From Myotis daubentonii (lineage: Eukaryota; Chordata; Mammalia; Chiroptera; Vespertilionidae): 64,000 nucleotides of DNA. This document shows positions 32,331 to 44,369 of the stretch, in pieces. Each line of letters starts with the position of its first letter. Position 1 is the first letter of the stretch. Below the pieces are notes generated by a model. The model saw only the letters and a program-made list of their open reading frames with translations, was not told the DNA's origin and searched no databases. The stretch lies in NCBI RefSeq assembly GCF_963259705.1, contig NC_081841.1:117127033-117191032 (forward strand). Direction: 5' to 3'. The translations under genes were made by a program, and so were the position numbers.

Positions 32331-33813
32331 AGGCTCTATTTTTGTTCATCAGTTTATGTTGTTCATTATATTCCACAAATGAATGGAGTCATGTGATATT
32401 TATCTTTCTCTGACGGGCTTATTTCACTTAGCATGATGCTTTTAAGGTCTATTTTGTTGGATATGAGTATTGCTACTCCAGCTTTCTTTTTTCTTTTTCA
32501 TTTGCATGGAAAATACTTTTTCCATCCCTTCGTTTTCATCCTGTCTGTGTCTTTTGTTTTGAGGTGGGTCTCTTATAGACAGCATATAGTTGGGTAATTT
32601 TTTTGTATGCATTCAGCTACCATACACCTTGTTTGGAGCATTTAATCCATTTACATTTAGGGTTATTATTGAGAGGTACTTATTTATAGCCATTTTAATT
32701 CTGTATGGCTAACTTTTTCTCTCTGTTTATTTTTCTCAGCAATCTCTTACAGCAATCCCTTCAGCATTTCTTGTAATGCTGGCTTGGTGGTGATGAACTC
32801 CTTTAGACTTTTTTTTTTTTTTTTTTTTGTCTGGGAAGCTTTTTATTTGACCATCTATTTTGAATGATAGCCTTGCTGGATATAGTAATCTTGGTCTCAG
32901 ATCCTTGCTTTCCATTACCTTGAGTACTTCATGCCATTCCCTTCTGGCCTGTAGAATTTCTGTTGATAAATCAGGTGTCAGCTTTATGGGAACTTCTTTG
33001 TAGGTAACCGTTTTCTTTTCTCTTGCTGCCTTAAGATTCTCTCTTTGTCTTTAATTTTTGGCATTTTAATTATGATGTGTCTGAGCGTGGGTCTGTTTGG
33101 GCACACCTACTATTCTAATATTGTTATGTTTCACATTATCCCACAGCTCCCTTAAGCTGTCCTCCTGTTTTATAATTATTGTTTTTTTTTTCTTTTTAGT
33201 TCTCTAATTGAGTGATATTTTCAACTCTGTCTTCTAATTCACTGATTCAGTCCTCAGCTTCCCCTAATCTGCTGTGTATTCTTTATTTGTGTTATGTCAT
33301 TCTTTATCTCAGACTGTTCTTTTTTCATAGTTACTATCTTTTTTCATACTGTTGAGCACTTTTAACATCATTACTTTAAACCCTATTTTAGATAAATTTC
33401 CTTATTGCTGCTTCATTTTCTCTTCTTCTGGAGAATCCACTAGTTCAGCGGTTTTCAACCTGTGGGTCGTGACCCCTTTGGGGGTCGAACGACCCTTTCA
33501 CAGGGGTCACCTAAATACATCCTGCATATCAGATATTTACGATTCATAACAGTAGCAAAATTACAGTTATGAAGTAGCAATGAAAATAATTTTGTGGTTG
33601 GGGGTCATCACAACATGGGGAACTGTATTAAAGGGTCGCAGCATTAGGAAGGTTGAGAACCACTGCACTAGTTCTTTCATTTGGGGGTTGTTTCTTTGTC
33701 TCTTCATTTTGGTTGTCTATTTGGGTTTATGACTATGTTTTAGGTAGATCTTCTATAGCTCGCAATCTCTAGTGCAGGACAGTGTTAAAGGCCATTTCTG
33801 ACTAATTGACACT
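32331..33813 (-). mobile_element. L1 fragment spanning 3' UTR piece, endonuclease start and ORF1
   Basis: Antisense. A short 3'-UTR-like piece (32331-32445) is joined to the ORF2 start (32446-32740) and then to ORF1 (about 32755-33440). ORF1 is non-coding now (stops, and a poly(T) run at 32812-32829). A SPIN-like hAT interrupts it at 33446. The abrupt joins suggest deletion or more than one copy. Confidence 0.65.
33446..33665 (+). mobile_element. SPIN-like hAT MITE
   Basis: Starts cagcggttttcaacctgtgg and ends ggttgagaaccactg, with perfect 8-bp TSDs cactagtt (33438-33445 and 33666-33673). The terminal ~70 bases match the SPIN non-autonomous consensus as I recall it. Confidence 0.9.
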
Positions 33814-33906
33814 TCTATTATAAAGAAAGGGCGAATAGCTGTATTAAACTATTTCTTCTAATTAATTTCCTTTCAATGTGCATGAATCCGTGCACCAGGC
33901 CGTGAG
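33814..33906 (+). mobile_element. Very short Helitron remnant
   Basis: Starts tctattataaagaaaggg and ends in the hairpin region tgtgcatgaatccgtgcac, then caggccgtgag. The terminal CTAG has mutated. At about 93 bp it consists essentially of two Helitron ends. Confidence 0.65.
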
Positions 33907-35466
33907 TGTTTAACAAAGTGGTAAAAGTGGACAATGTTATCTTGTAATCTTAAGGAAAATACATTCAGTTTCTCCCTGTTGAATATGATGTTAGCTGTGG
34001 GTTTGTCATATATGGCCTTTATTATGTTGAAGTATGTTCCCTCTATTCCCACTTTGCTAAGAGTCTTTATCATAAATGGGTGCTAGATTTTGTCAAATGC
34101 TTTTTTTCTGCATCTATTGCTATGATGATGTGATTTTTATCTTTCATTTTATGTGGCATATCATGTTAATTGATTTGTGGATATTGAACCATCCTTTCAC
34201 CAAGGAATAAATATCACTTGATCAGGGTGTATAATATTTTAAATGTATTGCTGAATTTGTTTTGCTAATGTTTTGCTGAGGATTTTTTGCATCTATGTTC
34301 ATCAGAGACATTGCTCTATAATTTTCTTTCTTTATAATGCCTATACATGGTGTTAGAATCAGTATAATGCTGGCCTCATAAAATGAACTTGGGAGTCTTC
34401 CAATCTCTTTAATTTTTTAGAATAGTTTGAGAAAAATAATAGTTAGTTCTTTGAATGTTTGGTAAAATTCACCTGTGAAGCCATCCAGTCCAAGACTTTT
34501 GTTCATTGGGAGTTTTTTTAATTACTAATTCAATTTTTGTTAGGAATTGTTCTATTCAGATTCTCTGTTTCTTCTTGATTTAGATTGTGTGCTTCTAGTA
34601 ATTTATCTATTTCTTCCATATTGTCCAATTATTGTCATATAATTCTGTGTAGTATTTTCTTATGATCCTTTGTATTTATGTTGTGTCAGTTGTCATTTCG
34701 CCTTTTTTTATTTCTGATTTTATTTCTTTGAGTCCTCTCTCATTTTTTTTGATGTGTCTGGTTGAAGGTTTATCAATATTGTTTATCTTTTCAAAGATCC
34801 AGCTCTTGATTTCATTGATCTTTTGTAATTTTTTTAGACTCCATTTTGTTTATTTTTGGCCTGATCGTAATGATTTCCTTCTACTCATTTTCTGCTTTTT
34901 TAAAATTGTTTCTGTGTTTTCTAGTTCCTTTCAATGTAAGGTTAGATTGTTTATTTGAGATTTTTCTTATTTCCTGAGACAAGCTGGTCTTGCTATGAAT
35001 TTCCCTCATAGGGCTGCTTTTGCTATATTTAATAGATTTGGGGTTGTTTATTTCCTGATATCATTGTTAACCTTTTCATTGTTTAGTAACAGGGTATGTA
35101 GCATCATGTATTTGTGTGGGGGTTTTTTTTTCAAATTTATTTTTACTTTCATACCAGAGAAGATGCTTGATGTAATTTCAATGTTCTAAAATTTATGGAG
35201 ACTTGTTATGTGGCCTAACACATAGTCTATCCTGGAAAGTGTTCTATGTGCACTTGTAAAGAATGGATATTCTGCTGCTTTGGAGTGAAATACTTTGAAA
35301 ATCATTTGAAGTTGCTCTTTTATCACTGATTCTCTGTGTAGAAGATCTATGTATTGAGGTCAATGAGGTGTTAGAGTCCCATATCTTGACTGTATTGCTC
35401 TCAACCTCTCTCTTTATGCCCATCAATATTTGGTTTATATATGTAGGTGCTCCTTTACTAGTTGTA
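33907..35466 (-). mobile_element. Old L1 (RT to endonuclease), split by mariner
   Basis: Antisense ORF2. An RT remnant lies at 33873-34073 ([20 protein letters not shown]) and endonuclease-region sequence reaches 35466. It resumes after the mariner at 45731 and runs to about 46110. No long open frame. Confidence 0.75.
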
Positions 35467-35525
35467 CTGGTTAATAATGTGGATTTTTTTCAATACATAG
35501 AGTTACACATATGTTGATATATATA

Positions 35526-35867
35526 TGAAAAATCAGACAGAGGCCGAAAACCAGGACTACAGGCTTTATTAGAGGAGAAGGACCTGCTGGGCTGTCTCGC
35601 AAGGGGAGGACAGCAGCACGTGCAGGAGTGGGCACCCCTTTTGAGGGGCGGAATGGGAAGGGGTGGGGGGCTTAGTGTACACGGCGCATACTGATTGGTG
35701 GCTTACTGCATTGTCCATATAGGACAAGGGCTTAGAGTATTTGGTAGGTGTGGATTGGTGGTCCAATGTATAGTCCATATAAGGTACATGATTAGTCACT
35801 CAGGTATTTCTGGGCTGCAGGTTACGTCATACTCCACCCACCAGTTGGGGGAAGGGAGGATCTATCA
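35526..35867 (-). mobile_element. Solo LTR
   Basis: Reads tg...ca (tgaaaaatcagacagaggcc to gaggatctatca) with 5-bp TSD atata (35521-35525 and 35868-35872). Orientation is inferred from an antisense polyadenylation signal (tttatt, 35563). Family not recognised. Confidence 0.8.
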
Positions 35868-36544
35868 ATATAGATGCGATCTGATATGTATGCTATTTTG
35901 TTGTACTGACAACAAGCTTCAAAACTTCATATGTCAAATTTTCAGAAGGTGTGAACATCATAGATACTTTTACACTTAAAAATGTCGAATTTCATGCCAA
36001 AAAAAGGAGCATTTGCGGGAAGTTTTAATTCATTACTTTATTTTGAAGAAAAGTGCTGCTGAAAGTTATCGTATACTTCAGAAAGCTTATGGTGAACATG
36101 CTCCATCTCAAGATAGTTGTGAATGCTGGTTTAAATGCTTTAAAAGTGATGATTTCAATGTGAAAGACAAAGAACATCCAGGTCAACTGAAAAAGTTTGA
36201 ATACCAACAATTACAAACATTATTGGATGAAGATGCGTGTCAAATTCAAAAGCAACTTGCAGAAAGATTAAACGTTGCCCAGCAAACAACTTCCGATCAT
36301 TTACAAGCAATGAGAAAGGTTTTAAAGGAAGGAAAATGGGTGCCACATCAGCTGAACAAAAGACAAATGGAAAACTGAAAAGTCATCACTAAAATGTTGC
36401 TTCAAAGGCATGAAAGTCTTTTTTGCATCGAATTGTGAATGGTGATGAAAAATGAATTTATTTTGAGAATCCCAAATGCACAAAATCATGGGTTGATCCA
36501 GGTCAACCATCAACATCGACTGCAAGGCCAAATCGCTTTGGAAA

Positions 36545-36849
36545 TGTTGTGAACCAACATTCGCAAGAATAAGACCACTGACTCCAATTAAGTCTTAAAC
36601 AGCAAGCAAGGATTTATTGAACTGGCTAGTGACTGCCACAGGCTTTCTCCTCCTGCAGCAGCCCTGAGCTTTGTGCTCAGAGAGCTTTTATCCCCAGGAA
36701 CCACAAATGTCCTTGATTTACAGTTACAAGGGTCTAATAAGGACCTTGACGTGCCGATGTCTGGGAATGGGAGACTTGGAGTTATGCCTGGTTACCTATC
36801 CTTGACCCCATCCTTGTTAAAATTTTTTACTGACATTCAATTCATCACA
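36545..36849 (-). promoter_or_regulatory. 3' LTR of provirus 2
   Basis: Minus-strand LTR tgtgatgaattgaatgtcag to tcacaaca. Differs from the other LTR at about a dozen scattered positions, so this provirus is clearly older than provirus 1. Confidence 0.9.
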
Positions 36850-36875
36850 CTCCCTACTGGTCTTAAGAGACGAAT

Positions 36876-38128
36876 TCAGACCCTGGATTCATCGCTAGTA
36901 TCCACTAGCTGAGAGTACTGGGTGCGCAGGACCATGAATTTGACAGCTTGGATTCGGACTTGGATAAAATTGAGGAGAAACCTGAGCAGGCAGGGTCCAA
37001 AAATGAGACCTACTATTAGGAGGAGGAGGGTCCCTGCCACAGCGGATAAGAGGGTTGTGAGGCAGGGGGACCAGGAGAACAGATTCTCATACCAGTTCCC
37101 CTCTGCCTTATGGGCCTCTTCTCTGTCCATCAGCCATTTCCTTAACTGACTTAAACTTTCTCTGATTACCCCAGAGTGGTTAGTGTAGAACAGGGGTCCT
37201 CAAACTTCTTAAACAGGGGGCCAGTTCACTGTCCCTCAGACAGTTGGAGGGCCGGACTATAGTTTAAAAAAAAACTATGAACAAATTCCTATGCACACTG
37301 CACATATCTAATTTTGAAGTAAAAAAACAAAACTTAAAAAAAAAGGCTCTCCTAACTTCAAAAAAAAGGCCCTACTAACTGCAAAATAATAATAATAATA
37401 AAAATAGACCTCCTAACTTCAAAAAAAATAAATAAATCCTAACTTGTTCTTACCTTGGTCCTCAGGCAGCTGCAGGCTCTGCAAAGGCAAGCTTGTGGAC
37501 TCGTCAGGTCACACCCAAGACTGAGAGGAGGAGTCGAGAGACAGAGAGAAGGAGGGGAGTCGGAGAGTGCAGTGCACATTCCACACATGCACACTGCGGG
37601 CCCAGGACTAGTCGGCTGCTAAGCAACAGCCAGCGGCAGCAAAAACACCCAGCGGGCCGGATAAATGTTTTCGGCGGGCCATAATTCGAGGACCCCTGGT
37701 GTAGAAGCAGCACGCCTCCCGTAATGCTAGACACAGTCCCCCTTGTTTCAGGAAGAGTAGGTCGAGTCCCCTCCTGTTCTGTAAGACTAGTTTAGCTAAG
37801 GACCCTACTGATTCCTCCAACTGTCCTATGGATTTTTCTAGGGTACTCAGGTCTTGGTCAATTTGATTACCCAGTTCTTTGTAATTTTGATGTCCTGTCA
37901 CTAGGGCGCTGTCCCTACTGCTGTGGATCCTGCAATTCCGAGTCCTACGAGTAGGGGAACCAGAACCAGGGCTCTCCTAATCTGCCAAGGCTCTCTGAGG
38001 AGGTGCTCCCTTCCTCCTTCCCCTGAGTAATAATACACTTGCGGCAGGATATGAGTTAGGACGCAGAGCCCTGGCTCTGGAGATTTAGGGAGAGTATGCA
38101 GGGGGTGATTCCGGTGATGCATGCCCAC
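36876..38128 (-). pseudogene. env: env transmembrane remnant of provirus 2
   Basis: From right to left: a hydrophobic fusion-peptide-like stretch (37901-38000), heptad-repeat sequence with LLFLKQGGLC and CX6CC (CLALREACC) at about 37710-37800, then a hAT insertion (37191-37698). The membrane anchor (LLLLIVGLIFGPCLLRFLL) and cytoplasmic tail follow, ending at 36876. The surface subunit is essentially missing. The frame is disrupted by the insertion and stops. Confidence 0.85.
37191..37698 (+). mobile_element. hAT MITE inside provirus 2
   Basis: Starts caggggtcctcaaacttctt and ends cgaggacccctg, with perfect 8-bp TSDs gtgtagaa (37183-37190 and 37699-37706). Internal sequence includes repeated 'cctaacttcaaaaaaa' units. 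No transposase. Confidence 0.92.
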
Positions 38129-38304
38129 CAGGTACCATTTGGGGCCACCAGGTACCAGGGGGTCCCGGACCTTGGTCTCTCAGGAAGTCAAAGTGTCTGG
38201 TTACAATTTTCTGCATAGGGGGAATCGGGAAGGGAGTAATTGGCAGATGCGACACACAGCCCAGCTCCAGTAATAGCTTCTAAAGTTAATCTCCTCCTCC
38301 CTTT
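38129..38304 (-). other. Provirus 2 pol-env junction with deletion
   Basis: Sequence between integrase and envelope pieces. The integrase core and surface envelope expected here are missing. Confidence 0.5.
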
Positions 38305-39225
38305 TCACCATGCACATAGTCCTGGGGTTTCTGCATCCATGGACACGTTGCGGACGTGGGCCGCACTTGCCCCAAATGGAGCCAAAGATCTGATCCCTAT
38401 GTAATAGGGGGGCTCAAGGTTCACTTGGGCACACTCCTGGCATCTCCGAGCCACATTCTTGGCCATCCTCTGTAGTCCTGGAACGTAGTAATCCTTGCAA
38501 AGAAGCTCAGCCAGCTTGGTGCCTTTGAGATGGGTTCCCCTATGGGTCTGCTCTACGATGATTCTGCCCAGGCTTTCTGGGAGGAGCAGACGGTGGACCG
38601 GGAGTTTCAGCCATCCTCCCCTGGTTACCTGGTCCCCTAGTCCTTTTGCTTGCTCTTTCTTCTTGGTGTAGGTTGGGGTGTCGGGCAGCTGGCAGTCTGG
38701 GAGGGCCACTAAGACCTGTAGGGGCCCTACTGGTCTTTTGGCGGCTTCCTTTGCTGCTTGATTAGCTAGTCTATTGCCTCGGGCTATGGGGGTGTCATCC
38801 TTCTGGTGCCCCCGGCAGTGTATAAAAGCTACCTCCTTCTGCCCCCAGATGGCCACCAGCAGTGCAAGGATCTCAGGGGTGTTCTTAATGTCCTTTCCAC
38901 CTGAGGTCAAAAGGCCTCTCTCTTGGTACAGTGCCCCATGTACATGGACGGTAGCGAAAGCATACTGGCTGACAGTATAGACATTCAGTCTCTTGCCATT
39001 CCCCCACCGGAGAGCCTGGGTTAGAGCAATGAGCTCAGCCTTCTGAGCCGAAGTTCCATGGCCCAGGGCCTGCGCCCAGACTACCTCCTCCTCAGACACC
39101 ACTGCCGCCCCAGCATACCGAAGCCCATCTTCTACGTAACTACTGCCATCCGTGTAGAGGGTCACCTCTGGGTCGGGCAAGGGGGTGTCCCTCAGGTCCG
39201 CTTGAAGAGAGGTCAAGGTGGTCAA
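38305..39225 (-). pseudogene. pol: pol remnant of provirus 2: RNase H and integrase zinc domain
   Basis: A 306-codon open frame. RNase H removes RNA from RNA:DNA hybrids during reverse transcription. The first aspartate (YTDGSS) and the glutamate (KAELIAL) are present. The third acidic position reads YTVSQYAF with V and the fourth GNRLANQAA with N, so the active site is lost. The integrase N-terminal zinc-binding HHCC elements follow (THRGTH and CQEC). The frame ends soon after, with no catalytic core of integrase. Confidence 0.88.
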
Positions 39226-39540
39226 GACCTCTTCACAATCATGAAGTGGAGGCTCACCCCCTTTGTCCGGGAGCAGTGTAGCAAGGTTAAGGGCTGAGAC
39301 TTTAGGTGAGTACCTCTTTGGCTATGCCCCTTGTCTCACATACCTCAAGGATCCTGGCTCTGAATTCTTTCAGGGAAAATGGGTGTTGCATTTCTTCTGT
39401 AGCTGCTTCGTGCTGAGGAGGGACGAAGTTTTCTTTCAGAGCCAAGAGATCCTTGATGCCTGTCAGAGGGATGATGAGGCCTGGGCACAGAAGGAGGTGG
39501 GCTTGTGACCTGATGGAGACAAACTATAACAAATGGTCCG
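39226..39540 (-). other. Provirus 2, degenerate sequence upstream of RNase H
   Basis: Short open stretches on the minus strand, no recognised motif. No YxDD motif was found. Confidence 0.45.
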
Positions 39541-42270
39541 GTAGAAGGGAAAGAAAACATTCCAGTTTTAATAACCTCTATTGAAATAGAGTATTTCTCC
39601 TCAAAATTACCTCTGTGTTTATCAAAAATCAAATCAAGATTAATTTATCTATTGTATTCAATTTGGCCTGATGTTTGCATAAACACAACAAGAATGGTAA
39701 CTGATTACCTTTGCCAGGATTTCATGATTAAATCTTAATGTGCCCCGTAGGTCCAGGAAACCAAGCCATCCAGCTGCCATCAGGCCTGCCCGCAGTATCT
39801 GCTGAGTTAGGTGAATCCCTCACCTGTAGTGACTCCACCTGGGCCTACGCCCTAGGCTTTAAGGCCCATCTCAGTAGCCCTCCTACTCATCATGGCTCAG
39901 AGTGTGTGGGGGTTCTGCAGGGACGCAGAAGCATCCTTATTGCTCCCCTACTACTCTGACCAACCACCAGTGATGGTAGGACATGGGCCTGACGCTCCAG
40001 TGCCAGCCATCTTCAGGGCTCCCAAGCAGGGTACCAGGCTTTTCCCGTGGCACTCTTATTGGCTTCAAGTCTTCAGAGTCCAGACAGGTCTCTTTAAAAC
40101 ATGATACTCCAGTCAAAGTTTTCCGTTAATAAAACCACTATTAGGAACCAGTCTTATTGAGTCCATGCAAAGAAATGTATTGCCATGATTTATTAAACAT
40201 TGCCAAATTCTGGAGGAATTATATAAGGAGAAAAACATACTGACCTGCTCTAAGATTTTCTGATTTTCCTTGCCAGTCCCTTTTCATAGACTCTTCAGAG
40301 TATTGTCTTTAAATGGCAAGAAGAAATTTACAATGTGTCTATATTCAAATAGACAGTCACAGCTGTCCCTGTAGTAGGGTTTCCCTTACTTGACTTGTTC
40401 TCTCGGAACGAACTAAAGGAGCTGTATTTCTTTACAGGGTCTTACATGTCACAGGACCTCACAGGGTCGGTAATTCCTGTAACAGAGGGCTAGTATTCAC
40501 CACTTTACTAAACCCCTATGTTCTAAACAGGTCTTCCCCAGTTTCCTACAGTTGAGGTTTGTGCCACCCCTGACATGGGCATGGTCACACAGGCCTGCAA
40601 GACAGTATACAGGTTGCTAACTGTCAACTGTCTCTCAATAGAGACCAAAACCTAATGGGTATTCTTCTTTGCCCAGTTGGGCACCTGCCCTCTCAGCAGC
40701 TAGGAACACTCTACTTTTGGGGTTCACCCCACATAGCCTCCTTTTAGGACAGCTAACACATCGCCATAACAGTGGCCCTCAGTGTGGAAGACTGGACACT
40801 TGCCAGTTACTTCCAAAGACTACCAAGGACTGTAGACCATCACTGGTCTATAGCAACTGCTGGCAGCTACAGCTACATTCAAACCTGTAAGAGAATCAAA
40901 GGTTAATACAACATATTAATACAATGAAACATAATATTGGCACCATGGCTGCTTCAGGCAGCTAAATCTTCTGCTACTAAACATGACTTATGGTAGGGCT
41001 ATACATCTTAGGGAGGTGACTAACGTCTATTCTTGACCTTCCCACACAAGGCAAAATTGTCTTTGTCTCTCTGGAGCCATGTCCATGAAGATGCAGGCAT
41101 CATCTGAGTTTATTATACAGTTTTCTACAGGCCACTGCGACCAGTTCTTCTTTCTAGCCACAAACACAGTCTGTCTAATTTCTTTAAAATGTATTCTGGC
41201 ACAGGAGAAAGTTGTTTTGCTGTACACAGGTAGCTTAACCCCTATACAACTGGGCTTGGACCTCTGCCTAGCAAACTGCAGTTTACAAGTTCAATATGCA
41301 ACCTCTAGTCCCATTAACCCAACGAGGTTTAGGCCAGTCTCTGAGTCAGACTCCTCCTCTCTTGGAGAATTTCAAAGTCCTGATGGCTCCCAGGTCCAGG
41401 GATAGTGCCCTTTTCTTTTCCCTTTTGTTAACCCTGTTTATTAGTTACAGGGCCCTGCCTTCCTTGTCTTTCCACCAGTCCCCTTTATGGCAGAGTAGTG
41501 ACCAGTCCTCTTCGAAGGGAGTGCACTGGAAGGGGATATCAGCCCCTTCTCTTCCAGCAGCAACAGGTACTGAACCCTTTCAGTACATATGCAAACAGGG
41601 AGCTTCCGCTAGCTCTATCTGCAGCTTTCATAGATCCCAGGCTTGCTGCTCTATTCCTGGGGCTGTAGGAAGGCTAGTACCAGTCACTGGATTCTGGCTT
41701 AACTGCTGTAGCCTGCAAGCCAAAGGCCCAAGTCTTGTATTGCTTGTTGTAAAACACTCATTACTCACTGGGCAGCAGCAGGACAGCTCTAGTGTCAGGT
41801 AAATTTCTGCTGTCCCCCACTTTCTCACTGCTGCTGCTGCTGCTGCTTCTTTTTTCAGGGCCACTGCAGGAAGCTTGGGCATCCAGCCCCACTTCTTTGT
41901 CCTGGCTTTCAGGGGCTGAGTCTGCCTAGCAACCAGTTCTAAATCACCAGGGCAGCTGCAGACTTCAGCTCCATTTCTCCTCTGCTTTGCTCCTGGGAGT
42001 TTAGTTGTTTTTTAATGTAATAAACTAGGGCAGAGAAAGATTAATTGCACTTACAGAAAACTTGCAACCTTGAAGTCAGTTGATAAGGCATCTGCTGGTA
42101 AGCTACAGACGAAACCCCTATGCCTGCAGAGCAGTCGTAGCCAGTAAAATAACTGCCGACACTCCGCCCCTATCTCTCAGCCCAGGGCCCGTTGCTTTCC
42201 CCCACAGATTTTTCCTCTTACTTTTGATCTCTCCAACCAATCCCCCTGTCTCCCAGTCCAGTTGTTTGTC
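39541..42270. other. Unrecognised block inside provirus 2
   Basis: About 2.7 kb where gag nucleocapsid, protease and reverse transcriptase should lie. Base composition is more AT-rich and varied than the flanking retroviral parts. No retroviral motif is visible on either strand, and open frames are short. A (CTG)n run lies at 41829-41847. It could be captured host sequence or another element replacing pol. Confidence 0.5.
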
Positions 42271-42275
42271 TCCCT

Positions 42276-43231
42276 TTAAACAGTGGGAATTTCAGTGAAA
42301 AGCATACTACTGCTATAGTAGTCCTCCCTCCCTCTCTGATCATTCACCCTCTCTCTCTGAGGTGAAGAGGGTCTGCAGTAACTGCTGGCAGTCATCCCAC
42401 GTGGGTTGGTAGGTAAAAAAGACTGACTCCAGCAGAGAGATCTGACCCTGAGGGTTCTGAGAAAAAGAGGAATTTTGATTCTTCCAATTATACAAATCAC
42501 TAGTTGAGAAAGGGACATAAATCATGAAAGGCTGGCTGTCCGGGCCCCGGTCCTATGGCCTAGCCTGCCTAAAGGGCAGGAGAGGTGCTGGGGCCACCTG
42601 CCCAACACCCCTGGAAGCTCCATATTCCATTCCCTGTCTAGTATGGGACGAACTGAAGGGGTTGGAGGACGACAAAGCCCCTCCCGTCAGTGGGTCCAGA
42701 GGGAAGACAATTAGTGTCAGGGGAGGCAGGGGCTCAGGGTCAAGAACTGGTGGCGTGGCCTGGGCCTGAGGCTGGGGCTCACCCGGATCCAGCGCTGGGG
42801 GAGTGTAGGGGGTGTGGTTGGCTAATGGGTTCTTCCTGCTCTCCCTGAAGGACCCGGGGAGCCTTTCCCTTCTGGGGTCCAGTCAAAAGAATTGTCTGTC
42901 TCTGTCCCAATTTTCCCCTTGGGAGCCATGCCCTCATCCACCGGAGTTTCTCGGACAATATGTCAACCCAAACCTGAATATAAGGAATTTGATCAGGATG
43001 CCCTGGGTGGATGTATATGACCTGATGGACCCGGTAGGCAGTGGTCAGATCAAAAGACCCTGCATCCGGCCACCCCACCTGGAAAGTGGGCCACTCCCGT
43101 TCACAGAATCACTGTAAATCAAACGCATTAACATCATATCCGTAGTTTCTGGCTCTCTTCTTGAAGTCCTGAAAATTCTTAAGAAAACATTGCAGCGGGG
43201 AGCACACAAAAGCAGATAACGACTGTCCCAT
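42276..43231 (-). pseudogene. gag: gag remnant of provirus 2 (matrix and capsid)
   Basis: Starts at 43231 with MGQS, the myristoylation-type start of gammaretroviral matrix. Codon 41 is TGA (43109-43111). Matrix sequence continues in another open piece (42779-43078, with YIQVWVDILSEK), then a proline-rich stretch. A capsid N-terminal piece at 42340-42525 shows DLYNWKNQN and [10 protein letters not shown]. Capsid is cut off at about 42276. Confidence 0.85.
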
Positions 43232-43448
43232 TTTGACAAACACCAGACAGACAAGTCCTGTGCAACCGAAAGTCACACTTGCCAGATGCTGTGGCCACCG
43301 TCATGGCCACCTGCTGGAGTCGGGAGGTAGTGCTGCGTCCAGCCCTCCCCTTGACTCCCCTGTGAGATCTCACCCCAGGCACCTCCTGTCCTTACCTCCT
43401 GCAGGATTTTTCAATAAGTCCTCAACGCTTGCCCGGTGATGGATGCGG

Positions 43449-43544
43449 GAGAGCCTCTTGCCCTAAATAGGGGTCCCTCTCACCCCTGCCACCAGGTGAG
43501 AGCCTCCTGCCCTAGATAGGGGGTCCCTCTCACCCCTGCCAGGT
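43449..43544 (-). repeat. Tandem duplication in provirus 2 leader
   Basis: Two copies of a ~48-bp unit (43449-43497 and 43498-43544), each containing tccctctcacccctgcc. They lie between the primer-binding site and gag. Confidence 0.85.
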
Positions 43545-43545
43545 A

Positions 43546-43564
43546 TCTTGCTGGAGCCTCCAAA
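43546..43564 (-). other. Primer-binding site, tRNA-Gln-like
   Basis: On the minus strand, directly after the LTR end, the sequence reads TT then tggaggctccagcaagat. This resembles a tRNA-Gln PBS at about 14 of 18 positions. Confidence 0.5.
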
Positions 43565-43869
43565 TGTTGTCGACCAACATTCACGAGAATAAGACCACTA
43601 ACTCCAATTAGGTCTTAAACAGCAAGCGAGGATTTATTGAACTGACCAGTGACTGCCACAGGCTTTCTCCTCCTGCAGCACCCCCGAGCTTAGTGCTCAG
43701 AGAGCTTTTATCCCCAGGAACCACAAATGTCCTTGATTTACAGTTACAAGGGTCTAATCAGGACCTTGACGTGCCGATGTCTGGGAATGGGAGACTTGGA
43801 GTTATGCCTGGTTACCTATCCTTGACCCCATCCTTGTTAAAATTTTTTACTGACATTCAATTCATCACA
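43565..43869 (-). promoter_or_regulatory. 5' LTR of provirus 2
   Basis: Same 305-bp length as the other LTR, ending (minus strand) gttggtcgacaaca. The antisense tttatt (43631) gives the polyadenylation signal. Confidence 0.9.
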
Positions 43870-43934
43870 GAAAGAAGACAATGCTCTGCGTTTGGTGTGA
43901 TTAGGAAGGTGTGGTTTATTATGAGCTTCTAAAA

Positions 43935-44234
43935 CAGTGGTTCTCAACTTTCCTAATGCCGCGACCCTTTAATACAGTTCCTCATGTTGTGGTGACCCCC
44001 AACCATAAAATTATTTCCGTTGATACTTCATAACTGTAATTTTGCTACTGTTATGAATCGTAATGTAAATATCTGATATGCAGGATGTACTTTCATTGTT
44101 ACAAATTGAACATAATTAAAGCATAGTGTTTAATCACGAAAACAATATGTGTTTTCCAATGGTCTTAGGAGACCCCTGTGAAAAGGTCGTTTGACCCCAA
44201 AGGGGTCGTTCGACCCACAGGTTGAGAACCCCTG
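43935..44234 (-). mobile_element. SPIN-like hAT MITE, long form
   Basis: Starts cagtggttctcaactttcct and ends ggttgagaacccctg, with perfect 8-bp TSDs ttctaaaa (43927-43934 and 44235-44242). It is 300 bp, with an extra internal segment absent from the shorter copies. Confidence 0.92.
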
Positions 44235-44369
44235 TTCTAAAACCAGGTGAAACCATTAATACTGATCGCTACCAACAACAAATAATCAATTTGAACCACG
44301 CTTTGATCGTGAAATGACCAGAATAGGCAAGAAGACAGGGCAAAGTAATTTTGCTTCATGATAACGCAC

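Larger units (their letters stand above)
36545..43869 (-). mobile_element. Provirus 2: gammaretrovirus-like ERV, defective
   Basis: Two 305-bp LTRs in minus orientation, with 4-bp TSD gaaa (36541-36544 and 43870-43873). Read leftward from 43869: 5' LTR, PBS, leader repeat, gag matrix and capsid pieces, a 2.7-kb unrecognised block, RNase H and integrase N-terminus, envelope transmembrane subunit and 3' LTR. Stops and shifts occur throughout. The RT and most of the surface envelope are absent. Confidence 0.92.
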
